From the NCBI GenBank assembly GCA_963768765.1, contig CAVYJK010000029.1, positions 22,639 through 86,638 of the forward strand: a stretch of DNA of 64,000 nucleotides, in the 5' to 3' direction. Under the pieces are notes generated by a model. That model had not been told where the DNA came from, searched no databases, and was given only the letters and a program-made list of their open reading frames with translations. Shown piece by piece: positions 35,976 through 45,926 of this stretch. Position numbers and translations under genes: made by a program. The stretch comes from DASWLF01 sp963768765 (GTDB lineage: Bacteria > Desulfobacterota > Desulfobaccia > Desulfobaccales > 0-14-0-80-60-11). Every line of letters begins with the position of its first letter. Position 1 is the stretch's first letter.

Positions 35976-36389
35976 TTACTTCCCTTCCAGGCGCTGCTTG
36001 AGCTCCTTGTTCTGGCGCACCATCTCCCGCCAGCGCATGGCCTTGTCGATGGCCAGGAGGATCTGCTCCTTGCGGAAGGGCTTGGTGATAAAGTCGAAGG
36101 CCCCCTTGGCCATGGCCTCTTCCGCCGACTCCAGGGAGCCGTAGGCGGTGATCACCAGCACCAGGGCGTCTTCGTCCCGGGTCTTGGCCCGGGCCAGGAG
36201 CTCCATGCCGTCCAGGCCCGGCATCTTGAGGTCGGTCAAGATCAGGTCGAAGGGGTCTTTCTCCAGAAGCTCGGCCGCCTCCAGGGGGTTGTTGGTGGTG
36301 ATGACCTGGTGGTCGGAGTAGCCCTCGACGATCATCTTGAGCAGGGCCAACATGTCCAGTTCGTCATCGACGGCCAGAATGCGTCCCAT
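35976..36389 (-). CDS. Single-domain response regulator (second cassette)
   Basis: 137 residues, receiver only, with a charged helical tail. Acidic pair D8/D9, phospho-accepting Asp53 (LILTDLKMPGLDG), ITAYGS, ITKPFRKE. Strongly similar along its length to the regulator at 19074-19478, sharing TTNNPLE and FDFITKPFRKE-type segments. AGGAGG precedes the ATG by eight bases. Immediately downstream of the Cache/PAS kinase and presumably its phosphate acceptor. Confidence 0.95.
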   Translation of the reverse strand: MGRILAVDDELDMLALLKMIVEGYSDHQVITTNNPLEAAELLEKDPFDLILTDLKMPGLDGMELLARAKTRDEDALVLVITAYGSLESAEEAMAKGAFDFITKPFRKEQILLAIDKAMRWREMVRQNKELKQRLEGK

Positions 36390-38633
36390 CTTGGTATGAA
36401 CCTCCTCAGTTCGGCGGCGCGGCGTCCTTCCGGCTTGGCCGCGGTCACGATTTCCGGCGGCAGAGAGACAAAGAAGGTGGTGCCCGTGGGGCCCTGGCCG
36501 CCCTCCGTGGCGGCCCGGGTCTCAAAGCGAATGTCCACCGCCGTATTTGTTGATGATGGCATAGCTGACGGCCAGCCCCAGGCCGGTGCCCTCCCCCACC
36601 TTCTTGGTGGTGAAGAAGGGGTCGAAGACGCGGTCCGCCACCTCCTTGGGGATGCCGGTGCCGGTGTCGGCGAAGATGGCCTCCACCAGGTGGCTGTAAG
36701 GGTTGACCTTGGTGACCACGGTGAGCTTGCCGCCCCCGGGCATGGCGGCCGCGGCGTTGTTGATCAGGTTGATAAAGACCTGCTGGAGCTCCCCGGCGTC
36801 GCCCCGGACCCGGGGGACCCCCTTGCCCAGGCGCACTTCCAGGTCGATCTTCTTGGTGAGCAGGTTGTTCTTCACCAGCTCCAGCACGTTGTTGATATTG
36901 TCATTGAGATCGGTGAAATCTTCCTGCTTGGCCGGCTGGCGGGCGAAGGTCATGAGGTTTTCCACGATGCGCTTGGCGTTGAGCCCCTGGCGCTCCATGG
37001 TCTTGAGCAGCTCGTGCTCCTTGCTGTCCGGGGGAACGCGGTCCAGCAGCAGCTCGGTGAAGCCCAGCATGATCCCCAGGGGGTTGTTGATTTCGTGGGC
37101 CACCCCCGCGGCCAGGGTGCCCAGGGAGGCCAGCTTCTCGGTCTGGGCCATCTGGGCCTCCATGCGCTGGCGGTCGGTGATGTCCCGGGCCATGACCAGC
37201 ACCTGCTCCACCGAGCGGCCGTCTTCGCCGAACAGGGGCACGAAGTGGGTGGAGAACCAGTAGACCCGGTCCCGGATGCGCATGGCGGCCTTGATTTCGA
37301 AGCTCTTCCGGGCGTGGATGGCGTCCCGCACGTACACCAGCATGGCGGCGGCGTCTTCCGGCGAGAAGAAGTCCTCCAGCTTCTTCTTGTTGATCCCCGC
37401 GGCCGGGACCCCGAAGACCCGGGCCGCGGCGGTATTGGAGTTGAGGAAGGCGCCGCCCTCGTCCACCAGGAAGATGAGGTCCCGGGCGTTTTCCACCACC
37501 GACTTGTAGCGCTTCTGGCTGCGGCGCAGGTCCGCGGTGGTGCGGTCCACCTCCTGCTGCAGCTCCACCGACCAGCGCAGTTCATAGTAAATGATGGCGA
37601 CCCCGGCGCAGAGCAGAGCGAAGATGAGCAAGCCCTGGATCAGGAACTGCCGGACGTAGAGGGAGTGGATGGTGCCCATCACTTCATCGGTGGGAGCCAC
37701 CACCGCCACCGGCCAGATGCGCTTGCTGCCCGGCTCCACGTTGGCGTGGGAGTAGGCCACGAACTTGTCCATGCGGCGGATGACGCCCCGGTGCCAGCCC
37801 GAAATGTAGGTGGCCGTTCCCTCCTCTCCTGCCAGCATCTTGGATTTCTGGATTTCGTTGATGGCATCGAAGCTGATGGCGGGATTGCGGCGGCCCCGGG
37901 CGGTGAAGGCGTCCTCGCCGATGAACTCCCGCTCCGGGTGGTAAAGGAAAGTTCCCTGGCTGTCCATCACCCAGCAGTAGCCGGTGCGGCCGGAGCGGAT
38001 GTCGGCGCAGTAGTGCCCCGCAAACCGGCTGGTGTCGATTTTGAAGACCAGCACCCCGTCCAGATTGCCCGAGGCCCGGGGGTGGGACTCGTCCACGCTC
38101 TCTTCATAAACCGGAGTAGCCAGGTCCATGAACGGGACCTTGAGCTCGCCCTGCTGCTTGACTTCCAGGGGTCCCTGGTAGATCCGCCCCCGGTTGGCCG
38201 GCTCCCGGGCCCAGACCACTTCCGGGTCCCGGTTGAAATCCTGGTGGATAATGCCGGGGCCGCCGGCATCCAGGATATAAGCCTTGTCGGCCTGGGGGCC
38301 GGTAAAATCGATGCGGACGATGGCCGTCACCCCCAGCTTGGAGAGCTCGTCGAAGCTCACCCGCATGCGGTTGGCCCAGGCCACGTCCTCCAGGTACTGG
38401 ATGGCCGGCGAGTAGGCCAGGATCTTGAGCTCCCGACGCAGAAAAGCCAGGCCGTCCTCTATCTGGCGGGCCGTGGTCCGGGCCAGGATGAGCTGCTGCT
38501 GCTGGAAGTCGTCGGAGACGATCTCCTGGGTGCGCTTCAGCGACAGGATCCCCAGGATGAAGGCCACCGCCAGCAGGAGCACCACCACCAGCCCCAGCCC
38601 CGTCAGCAGCCTTCTGATGCCTATCTTTTTCAT
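36332..38633 (-). CDS. Cache/PAS sensor histidine kinase (second cassette; frameshift near its end)
   Basis: About 750-767 residues: TM1 10-31, extracytoplasmic dCache-like sensor 35-325, TM2 332-350, coiled linker, PAS 375-490, HisKA with His513 (AAGVAHEINNPLG), HATPase (DTGTGIPKEVADRVFDPFFTT, GEGTGLGLAVSYAI). One extra base near 36546 breaks the frame at NKYGG; correcting it yields the expected IRFETRAA...TTFFVSLPP. The exact C terminus is uncertain, because the restored frame overlaps the response regulator by 58 bp. It is the intact-sensor paralogue of the kinase at 16729. The sensor ligand is unknown. Confidence 0.88.
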
Positions 38634-38687
38634 GAATAATTTCTCAAGTCAAAACAAGGGTCCCGCGGCCACAGGCTTTAATACTGG

Positions 38688-38709
38688 TTCCCAAGCTCCT
38701 GCTTGGGAA
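38688..38709. repeat. Palindrome TTCCCAAGC-TCCT-GCTTGGGAA
   Basis: Nine-base perfect stem in the 124-bp gap between the PEP-synthase-like gene and the kinase. A degraded relative lies near 47397. It may modulate read-through between the two genes. Confidence 0.6.
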
Positions 38710-38757
38710 GCTGGCAGTAAAACGGTCCTTGGTTAAGGTTCTTTCTCCAACGCCACT

Positions 38758-41283
38758 TTAAGGATTCCGGTTAACGTGTCCGGCAATAAAATCCTGGTAA
38801 TACTGCTCCACCGCCTCTTCCGACAGCATGACCATGTCCAGCTGTTTGCTCACCATCATCAGGCGGCCCAAGATCTCCAGCTTTTCCTCCAGGGCCGGGG
38901 CGTCAAACCCGTCGATGCGGGCGGTGATGGAGTCCTCTTTGAGTTCCACCCGGAAGTCCAGGCTCCGCAGCACCTTGGCCAGGAACCGCACCCGGCGCAT
39001 GCGCCGCGGCAACTCCGCCCCGCCGCCGTAAAAGGTAAAGCTGATGTAGCTCTCGCCGGGCTGCCCCAGGAAAGATTCGATGGTGGCGAAGTGGAACCCC
39101 AGCCGGTTGGACAGGTTCAGGTAATCATCTGTAATTATAGCAAAATTTTTCTCGTACAGCCGCTCTCTGGCGCTGGTGTCGGTGGCGGTGCTCATGACCA
39201 CCGACATGAACCCGGCCAGGTCCACGGGCTTGGGGCCGGTCCAGCCCACGGCGCTCACCCCCCGCCAGTAGGCCAGCATGGGCCGGGAGCGCAGGTGTTC
39301 GGGCGTAACCTGCGCCAGGTCCGCGGCCTCGGGAGCCAGCCCCCCTCCCAGGTCGATGATGTGGAGGTCCAGGGGCAGGTTGCTTATAAGCCGCCGGGCC
39401 CCGTCCTCGGCCAGCCGGCCGCCGGGGATGTGGAAAAGCTCCGCCATGGCCTTCTCATGGGCGAAGCGGGTGATGTCGTGGTAGGTTTGGCAGAACTGCG
39501 GCCGGAAGTTCTCGCCCCGGGGGTCCAGAAGGTGCAAAGGGGTGATGTGCTTCAAGGTGCGCGCCAGCACCTTGAAGGCCCGGGTCTGCTTCAGCATGGC
39601 GTCGTCGCCCCGGGGCGCTTTGAGCAACTCCTCCACCCGGCCGGCGTAGACGTTGCCGTAGTAGGCGTCCACCGTCACCATCTGCCCGGCCTTCAGGACC
39701 CCGGCGGCCCCCCGGGCCCCGAAGATGGCCGGCACTTTTGCCTCCCGCAGCACCGTGGCCAGATGGCTGGTGGCGCTGCCCGCCTCTGAGACCATGGCCG
39801 CCGCCTTCCCCACCGCCAGGCCGTATTCGGGCAGCGCCCGGTCCGTCACCAGGACCACGCCCGGGGGAATCTCCTTGAGCGCCTCGCCCTTGAGGAAATG
39901 GACCGGTCCGGCCGCGGCCCCCCGGGAGGCGATGAGGCCCTTTTCCAGGAGCACCTCCGCCCCCTTGATTCTGGGGGGCAGGTACTCGGCCTTGAGCTGC
40001 CGGCTTACCCTCAGGGGCCGGGCCTGCAGCAGGTAAAACTCCCCGTCCGTCGACAGGGCCCACTCGATGTCCTGGGGCAGGCCGAAGTAGTCCCTGACCT
40101 TCTGCCCCAGGGCGGTGAGGGCCAGGACCTGCTCCTCGCGCAAGCAGGGTCCCTGCAACTCTTCCGGGATGCCCACGTCCAGGATGCCGCCCTCCGGGGC
40201 CGGGATGTGCATGCGGGTCTTCTCGCCCACGTGCCGGGCCACCAGGCGGCCTTCCTCTACGCGGTAGATGTCGGGCTCCACCACGCCACCCACCGCCAGG
40301 GACCCCAGGCCGCAGACCGAATTGATGATGGTGGCCTCGCCGCCCCGGGGGTCTGAGGTGTAGAGCACCCCGGCCACCTGCACCGGCACCATCTCCATTA
40401 CCAGCACCCCCATGGCCAGCTCCTGGTAGGAAAACCCGCTGGTGTGGCAATAATACAGGGCCCTGGGGGTGAACTGGGAGGCGATGACTTCCTTGTAGCG
40501 CACCTCCACCTGGTCCCGGGGTACGTTGAGGATGGTCTCGAACTGGCCGGCGAAGCTGAACTGGCTGTCTTCCTGGAGGGCGGAGGAGCGCACCGCCACC
40601 CGCTGGGAGGTCAGCCCGGCCAGTTGCTCGGCCAGGGCCCGGGAGAGCTCCGGGGGCAGCTCCTGGGCCACAATCCGCTCTTTGATGGCCTCTCCCGCCT
40701 CCCGCAGGGACTCCAGATCGCGGATATGGGAGCGGGAGATCTGCTGGCGGATGAACTCTTCTAAGCCCTCGGCTTCAAAAAAGAGCTTCTGGGCGTAGGC
40801 GCTCACCCCGAAGCCCCGGGGCACCGGCAGCCCCAACCGGGTGAGTTCGCCCAACTTTTCGGCCTTGCCCCCTAAAAAAAGTCCTTCCTGCACCTGGGCC
40901 AGGGGCAGGGCCAGGGGCACCGGCGTCATCTTGGCGCCGGCCAGCTCTTCGGCCACCTGCCGGGCGACCCGCCGGCGGGCCTCCTCCAGGGCGGCGTAGC
41001 CCCCTTCGGTCATGGCGTTCAGCGCCGCCACCGCGGCCTCCACTTCCCGCCCCAACCGCTCGCAGGCCTGGCGGACGTAATGCATGTCAAAGAGGAAGCC
41101 CTCGCCCATCTTGACCTGGAGATCCGCCACGATGGTCAGGATGGCGCTGTTGGCCGCCAGCAGCCGCTTGTATTGGAGGTAGCGTTCCAGCAGCGCCGCA
41201 GGGGGGCCCAGGGACGCGGCCGGTCGCCGGGCCTGTCGTTTGCCGCCTAACCACTTTTTAAGCCTGCCAATGGCCGCCACCAA
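38758..41283 (-). CDS. PEP-synthase-like protein with swivelling phosphohistidine domain, paralogue 4
   Basis: 841 residues. N-terminal helices with NSAILTIVADLQVKMGEGFLF; ATP-grasp domain (GGKAEKLGEL, VRSSALQEDSQFSFAGQFE, VCGLGSLAVGGVVEPD); mobile domain with the phosphohistidine candidate in SEAGSATSHLATVLRE; C-terminal domain with FCQTYHDITRFAHEKAM, IIDLGGGL and ISFTFYGGGAELPRRMRRV. Lacks the PEP-synthase TIM barrel, as do its three paralogues. Start is TTG 41283 or GTG 41280, both with AGGA upstream. First gene of the second PEP-synthase-like/kinase/regulator cassette. The phosphate acceptor and cargo are unknown. Confidence 0.86.
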   Translation of the reverse strand: MVAAIGRLKKWLGGKRQARRPAASLGPPAALLERYLQYKRLLAANSAILTIVADLQVKMGEGFLFDMHYVRQACERLGREVEAAVAALNAMTEGGYAALEEARRRVARQVAEELAGAKMTPVPLALPLAQVQEGLFLGGKAEKLGELTRLGLPVPRGFGVSAYAQKLFFEAEGLEEFIRQQISRSHIRDLESLREAGEAIKERIVAQELPPELSRALAEQLAGLTSQRVAVRSSALQEDSQFSFAGQFETILNVPRDQVEVRYKEVIASQFTPRALYYCHTSGFSYQELAMGVLVMEMVPVQVAGVLYTSDPRGGEATIINSVCGLGSLAVGGVVEPDIYRVEEGRLVARHVGEKTRMHIPAPEGGILDVGIPEELQGPCLREEQVLALTALGQKVRDYFGLPQDIEWALSTDGEFYLLQARPLRVSRQLKAEYLPPRIKGAEVLLEKGLIASRGAAAGPVHFLKGEALKEIPPGVVLVTDRALPEYGLAVGKAAAMVSEAGSATSHLATVLREAKVPAIFGARGAAGVLKAGQMVTVDAYYGNVYAGRVEELLKAPRGDDAMLKQTRAFKVLARTLKHITPLHLLDPRGENFRPQFCQTYHDITRFAHEKAMAELFHIPGGRLAEDGARRLISNLPLDLHIIDLGGGLAPEAADLAQVTPEHLRSRPMLAYWRGVSAVGWTGPKPVDLAGFMSVVMSTATDTSARERLYEKNFAIITDDYLNLSNRLGFHFATIESFLGQPGESYISFTFYGGGAELPRRMRRVRFLAKVLRSLDFRVELKEDSITARIDGFDAPALEEKLEILGRLMMVSKQLDMVMLSEEAVEQYYQDFIAGHVNRNP

Positions 41284-41629
41284 AGAAAGTTCCTCTAAAT
41301 TCAGGATAATATCATTATAAAGTAAACCTCTACCGGCCTCAATGCCAAAAGCATCGTCGCCCAGCCGGGTTCCGGAATGAGAGCTTTGCAGGCAGACCCG
41401 GCGGCCGGCTGGGCCTACGGTGAGGCGCCCCGGGAATCGTAGCCCCTACCGACGGCACGAGATGGGCCCGGTTGGACCGGGTTGCCGGCGAGTATCCACC
41501 CTACCGGGGCCAGGTGCCCTAAGTCCATTAAATCAACAAGTTTATTGACATCTAAAGGGTTTTGCGGTTTCATGGCGGTGCGCCATCCAAGCTCCAAGTC
41601 CCTTGATTTTACTGCACTGGAGGTCCGTC
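41284..41629. other. Intergenic region, divergent
   Basis: Holds short G/C-rich palindromic repeats (for example GCCGGCGAGTATCCACCCTACC near 41484, partly resembling other dispersed repeats). No coding frame or clear promoter was recognised. Confidence 0.35.
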
Positions 41630-42440
41630 ATGCCTCAATGCCCTCACTGCCAGACGCCTTATGAAGCAGGGCAGCGTTATTGCAGTGTCTGCGGCAGCTT
41701 CTTGCTGCACCCCGAACAGGGGGATACCTTCTGTCCCCAGTGCGGCGTGCGGGTCTCCCCCAAACAAGAGTTTTGCCACGAATGCGATGCGCCTTTGCAG
41801 GGAGAGGCGGCCCAGGCCGCGGCGACTCTCCCGCCGGAAGCCCCGGCCGCCCCACCGGAGCCCCCTGCGGCCGCAGCTGCAGGCGCCCCCGCCAAGATGC
41901 AACCCTGGGTCGTCGGCCTTTTGGTAGGCGCCGGCATCCTCATCATCATCTTGCTGTTCTTGCTTTTCAGCCGGGGCATTTCCACGCCCCCGGCGCCCAA
42001 AGCCGAGGCTCCGGCCCCCACCGTCCCGGCTCCCGCCGCTACCGCCCCAGCGCCGTCTGCCGCGCCGGCTGAAACCGCCAAGGCCCCGGCGGATTTGAAA
42101 GAGGAACTGGCCTCGGCTCTGGCCACCTTGCGGGAGGCCCAGTTGAAAAAAGACATCGTCAAGTTCATGAGCGTCTACTCCCTCACCTTCCCGGAGCTGG
42201 ACCAGAAACGCGACCGACACCCTGCACTCCTGGGAGAATTACGACTACACCAACCTGGTCTTCACCATCGATAAGATCCAGCCCATCGATCCGGACAATG
42301 CCATCGCCTCGGTAACCTGGTACATCGACACCCGGAACCGGCGCACCCAGGAACTCTCCAGCCTGACCCAGACTTACCAGGTGCGATTCGCCAAGGAAAT
42401 GGGGAAGTGGCGCATCCGCTCCCTGGAAGAAGAGGACTAA
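41630..42440 (+). CDS. Zinc-ribbon membrane protein with NTF2-like C-terminal domain (frameshift)
   Basis: About 269 residues from ATG 41630 (GGAGG upstream). Two zinc ribbons (CPHCQTPYEAGQRYCSVC; CPQCGVRVSPKQEFCHEC), an Ala/Pro linker, one membrane helix (VVGLLVGAGILIIILLFLLF), another Ala/Pro linker, and an alpha+beta domain (LKEELASALATLREAQLKKDIVKFMSVY...). An extra C near 42221 shifts the frame; its removal restores LHSWENYDYTNLVFTID and the end WRIRSLEEED at 42440. The C-terminal domain matches that of the gene at 43418 (WYIDTRNRRT versus WDIETRNRKT). The SH3 lipoprotein gene starts 11 bp later. Function unknown. Confidence 0.72.
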
Positions 42441-42451
42441 GGAGGAAACTT

Positions 42452-43256
42452 ATGAAAGGCAGGCACCTTCTGGGTAGTTGCGGTTCTGCTGGTTGCGGCC
42501 GTAATGTTGGTGACCGGTTGTGAAAGTCCTCGGGGAGCTTCTTATCCGGTCACCCCCACCTATTATTACGTCACGCCGTCCACCACCTTTCTGCGGGATT
42601 GCCCGGGTTATGAATGCGGCATAGTCACCGAGGTCTATAGCGGCGACCGGGTGGCAGTCTTGGACCGCAATGATTACGGGTGGGCCCGGGTGCAACTGGA
42701 CCGCACCGGCGGCATCGGCTGGATCCCCAATGACTTGCTGAGTTTCAGCCCCATACCGGCCACGTACTATGTCGCTTACAGCACCGTGTACCTGCGGGAT
42801 TGCGCCGATTACAACTGCCGCACCGTGGAACTGCTGCACCGCGGCGACCGGGTGGAAAAGCTGGACGTGGATTACCGCGGCTGGTGGCGGGTCATGTCCT
42901 ACAAAACCCGCAACAGCGGCTGGGTCCCGGCCTCGGCGGTTAACGTCCGGCCCGGCCCCCCCTATTTCTACGTGGACGTCAACAGCCTGGCCCTGCGGGC
43001 CGGCCCCAGCACCGGCAACCGCATCCTTACCACCTTGGGACTCAACAGCCAGGTGGAGATGCTGGGCTCCGGGGTGGGCGGCTGGGTGCAGGTGCGGGAT
43101 GTGCGCACCGGCACCATCGGCTGGGTGGCCGCCAGGTATCTGGAGTCCTTCCCGGTGACCTATCCCAGGACGGTGCCCAAGAAAAAACGGGCTCCTTCCA
43201 AGAAGGGCGAACCGGCGGAGGAGGAAGCTCCCAAAGCCGGTCCCAAGGCCATGTAA
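42452..43256 (+). CDS. Lipoprotein with three SH3-like repeats (frameshift in signal peptide)
   Basis: About 267 residues. ATG 42452 with GGAGG upstream; after MKGRH one extra C (near 42465) must be skipped to continue FWVVAVLLVAAVMLVTGC, a lipoprotein signal with its lipobox cysteine. Three bacterial SH3 (SH3b) repeats follow, each beginning YYV....LRDC or LALRAGP and ending GWVPAS or GWVAARY, then a Lys/Glu/Pro tail. SH3b repeats bind peptidoglycan or proteins in the periplasm. Paired with the upstream zinc-ribbon protein; the pair is duplicated at 43418-44856. Confidence 0.78.
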
Positions 43257-43279
43257 CTCCATTACAGAGCGGCACTTAC

Positions 43280-43314
43280 CAGGGACCCCCGGCCGTTTCA
43301 GGGTCCCTGTTTAT
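43280..43314 (+). terminator. Terminator-like hairpin
   Basis: Nine-base stem CAGGGACCC / GGGTCCCTG followed by TTTATTT, 23 bp after the SH3 lipoprotein stop codon. Confidence 0.65.
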
Positions 43315-43330
43315 TTGCGGGCTCCGTTTT

Positions 43331-43336
43331 GGTATA
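43331..43336 (+). promoter_or_regulatory. -10 element TATAAT
   Basis: TATAAT about 80 bp upstream of ATG 43418; the -35 region (TTATTT, 16 bp upstream) is poor. Possible promoter of the second duplicate pair. Confidence 0.4.
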
Positions 43337-43417
43337 ATGAGCCAGCCCCCGGTCAAACCCGAGGTAACCGAGGGAAGATTTCCCCTTTGTTGAGTCTTGT
43401 TAATTGAGGCCGAGATC

Positions 43418-44041
43418 ATGACTGATCCCGGAAACTTCCCCAACCATACCCTGCCCTCCCTGATGAAGCGCCTCTGGGTGCATGGGTTCCTGGTTGGATT
43501 TGCCCTGGTATTGGTCATCCTGCTGGCTTGGTGGTTTCTCTGGGGCACCCCTGTGCCGTCAACCACTGCCGAGAAAGAAACCGCCCCCTCCCCCCAGCCC
43601 CAGCCGGGGCCAGGCGAGGCCGCCAGGGGCGAACCCGCGGTTGCGGCCCCGGCGCCGCCGGCCGCCGCCGCGGCCTTGAAGAGGCAGCTGGAAGAGGTGC
43701 TGATGGACGTCCGGGAGGCCAACCTGAGGCAAGACCTGCCCCAACTCCTGAACCTCTATGCCCCCGATTTTCCGCAACGCAAGGAAAGGGAGCAAATTAT
43801 CTCCAAATCCTGGAAGGTCTATGATTACCTCGATATGACATTTAGGATGGATGAGGTTAAATCTCTGGCGACTGACCGGACTTCCGCCCGGGTTACCTGG
43901 GATATCGAGACCCGGAACCGCAAGACCAAGGCTCTCAAACAGGTCACCAAAACCTACCTGGCATGGTTTACCAAGGATTCAGGCCAATGGCGCATCCAGG
44001 CCCTGGAAAATCTGGCGCCGCGCCCCCAGGAAAAACCTTGA
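43418..44041 (+). CDS. Membrane-anchored protein with NTF2-like domain
   Basis: 207 residues from ATG 43418. Cytoplasmic N-terminal 22 residues, one membrane helix (VHGFLVGFALVLVILLAWWFLWG), a Pro/Ala/Gln-rich linker, then an alpha+beta domain (LKRQLEEVLMDVREANLRQDLPQLLNLYAPDF...WDIETRNRKTKALKQVTKTYLAWF) resembling SnoaL/NTF2-type folds. Homologous to the C-terminal part of the gene at 41630 but without the zinc ribbons. The stop overlaps the next start by one base. Function unknown. Confidence 0.75.
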   Translation: MTDPGNFPNHTLPSLMKRLWVHGFLVGFALVLVILLAWWFLWGTPVPSTTAEKETAPSPQPQPGPGEAARGEPAVAAPAPPAAAAALKRQLEEVLMDVREANLRQDLPQLLNLYAPDFPQRKEREQIISKSWKVYDYLDMTFRMDEVKSLATDRTSARVTWDIETRNRKTKALKQVTKTYLAWFTKDSGQWRIQALENLAPRPQEKP

Positions 44042-44856
44042 TGAGGCCGGGACATTTTTTCAGGGCCGTCCTGCTGGCCGCCTTAGTCCTGACTGCGGCG
44101 GTGGCCTGCGCTCCCAAGCTCCCTCCCGCTCCGGAAGCGGCCAATTACTATTTGACTTCAGAAATTGCCTACCTGCGGGATACTCCGGGATACGAGGGAA
44201 ATATGCTGGGCCAGCTCTACAAAGGGGATCAGGTGGAGAAGCTGGACGGCATCGAGGCGGGCTGGTGGCGGGTGCGCTCGGCCCGCACCGATCAGATCGG
44301 CTGGGTTCAGGGGGAGTTGCTCAGCCCCAATCCGGTGAACCTGGTCTATTTTTATATAACCCGCACCGTGCCTCTCAGGGAGTGCGCCGGCAAGGCCTGC
44401 CCTTCCCTGCAACTGCTTTACCGGGGGGACCAGGTGCAAAAGGTGGAAGAAAACGACCAGGGCTGGTGGCGGGTCCTGGTGGCTCGCAGCCGGACCCTGG
44501 GCTGGCTGCCGGCCGCCGCCATTTCCGAGCGGCTGGAAGGGGCCGCAGCCGGAAAGCCGGAGCAGCCCTATTATTACGTGGCGGTTAAGGCCCTCAGGCT
44601 TCGTCAGCAGCCGGCCCAGGGGGCCCCGGTGGTCAAAACCCTGCGGCTCAACGACCAGGTGCAGGAATTGCAGGTAAATCCCACGGGTTGGGTCAAGGTG
44701 CGGCAACCGGCCACCGGCGACGTGGGCTGGGTGATGGGCCGCTACCTGGAAGCCTTGCCGGTGCGGTTGCCGCGGGTCAAAAAATCGGCGGTCAGAAAGC
44801 CGGCCAAGCCACTGGAAAAGCCAAAGGAAGAAGCGCCGGAGCCTGAGGTTATGTGA
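44041..44856 (+). CDS. Lipoprotein with three SH3-like repeats
   Basis: 271 residues. Signal with lipobox near LTAAVACAP, then three SH3b repeats (YYLTSEIAYLRDTPGYEG...GWVQGELL; YFYITRTVPLRECAGKAC...GWLPAAA; YYYVAVKALRLRQQPAQG...GWVMGRYLEALP) and a basic/acidic tail. It parallels the lipoprotein at 42452 domain by domain, and its upstream partner is likewise duplicated. Likely an outer-membrane lipoprotein facing the periplasm, binding peptidoglycan or a partner protein. Confidence 0.85.
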   Translation: MRPGHFFRAVLLAALVLTAAVACAPKLPPAPEAANYYLTSEIAYLRDTPGYEGNMLGQLYKGDQVEKLDGIEAGWWRVRSARTDQIGWVQGELLSPNPVNLVYFYITRTVPLRECAGKACPSLQLLYRGDQVQKVEENDQGWWRVLVARSRTLGWLPAAAISERLEGAAAGKPEQPYYYVAVKALRLRQQPAQGAPVVKTLRLNDQVQELQVNPTGWVKVRQPATGDVGWVMGRYLEALPVRLPRVKKSAVRKPAKPLEKPKEEAPEPEVM

Positions 44857-44957
44857 AGAGAACCGGCAATGCCTGGGGACTCCATCATCGCCTCTCACTC
44901 TCAATCGGTTTCTGCACCCCCATCCCGGCCCTCCCCTAAAGTCACTTTTGCCACTCC

Positions 44958-45926
44958 TCAGCCGGGCCCTAGGGTCTCGACGACGAGGGCTTCGCTGGCG
45001 GAATAGGGGTCGGTGCGCCGCTCCATAATTTCTTGCAAGATCCCGGCCAGGCGGCCGTCTTTCTCCAACTGCCGCAGCAGGTGGCGGAACATCCCTTCCT
45101 TCAGGAGTTCCAGGAATTCCTGCCGGGCCCGGCCGTAGCGGGCCCGTTTCAGGGCCTCCCCTCCTTCCCGGGTGAGAAACTCCCGGTGTTCCTTAACCGC
45201 GGCCATCAACTCCTCTATCCCTTCGTTATCCTTGGCCTGGGTCAGAATAACCGGGGGCCTCCAACCCTGGTCCTTCCGGTGGGTCTGCAGCTCCAGCATC
45301 TGCATCAGATCCTGGTAGGTGCGGGCCGCCCCTTCCCGGTCCGCCTTGTTGACCACCAGGAGGTCCGCCACTTCCAGGATGCCGGCCTTGATGGCCTGGA
45401 TATCGTCCCCCAGGCCCGGCACCGTGACCACCACGGTGGTGTCGGCGGTGGCGGCGATCTCCACCTCATCCTGCCCCACTCCCACGGTCTCCACCAGGAT
45501 GTAGTCCTTGCCCATGGCGTCCAGCACCGTGATCACCGCCCGGGCCGAAGCGGTGAGGCCGCCGAAATGGCCCCGGGTGGCCAGGGACCGGATGAACACC
45601 CCCTCGTCCAGGGCGTGGCGCTGCATGCGGATGCGGTCCCCCAGGATGGCGCCGCCGGAAAAGGGGCTGGTGGGGTCCACGGCCACCACCCCCACGGTCT
45701 TGCCTTCGAGGCGCAGGTATTGGATCAGGCGGTCGGTGAGGGTGCTTTTCCCCACCCCGGGAGAGCCGGTAATGCCGATGACGTGGGCCCTGCCGCTGTG
45801 GGGGTAGAGGTATTTTAACACCTCCCGGCCCTGGGGCACGCCGTCATCCAGGTCCCGCATCAAGCGGGCCGCGGCCTTTACCTCGCCCTTCAAGATGCGG
45901 TCCACCACCTCTTTGGTGCGTTCCAT
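44958..45926 (-). CDS. meaB: Methylmalonyl-CoA mutase-associated GTPase MeaB
   Basis: 322 residues. G3E-family P-loop GTPase that protects and loads B12 into methylmalonyl-CoA mutase. P-loop GSPGVGKST (54-62), VVAVDPTSPFSGGAILGDRIRM, VETVGVGQDE and the base-recognition motif NKAD are all present at family positions, and length is normal. No mutase gene is in the window, but the carboxyltransferase at 475 belongs to the same methylmalonyl/propionyl pathway. Confidence 0.95.
   Translation of the reverse strand: MERTKEVVDRILKGEVKAAARLMRDLDDGVPQGREVLKYLYPHSGRAHVIGITGSPGVGKSTLTDRLIQYLRLEGKTVGVVAVDPTSPFSGGAILGDRIRMQRHALDEGVFIRSLATRGHFGGLTASARAVITVLDAMGKDYILVETVGVGQDEVEIAATADTTVVVTVPGLGDDIQAIKAGILEVADLLVVNKADREGAARTYQDLMQMLELQTHRKDQGWRPPVILTQAKDNEGIEELMAAVKEHREFLTREGGEALKRARYGRARQEFLELLKEGMFRHLLRQLEKDGRLAGILQEIMERRTDPYSASEALVVETLGPG

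Noticed and set aside
36309..38639. 776-codon open frame on the plus strand
   Set aside because: Complement of the Cache/PAS kinase; composition typical of an antisense frame, no recognisable motif.
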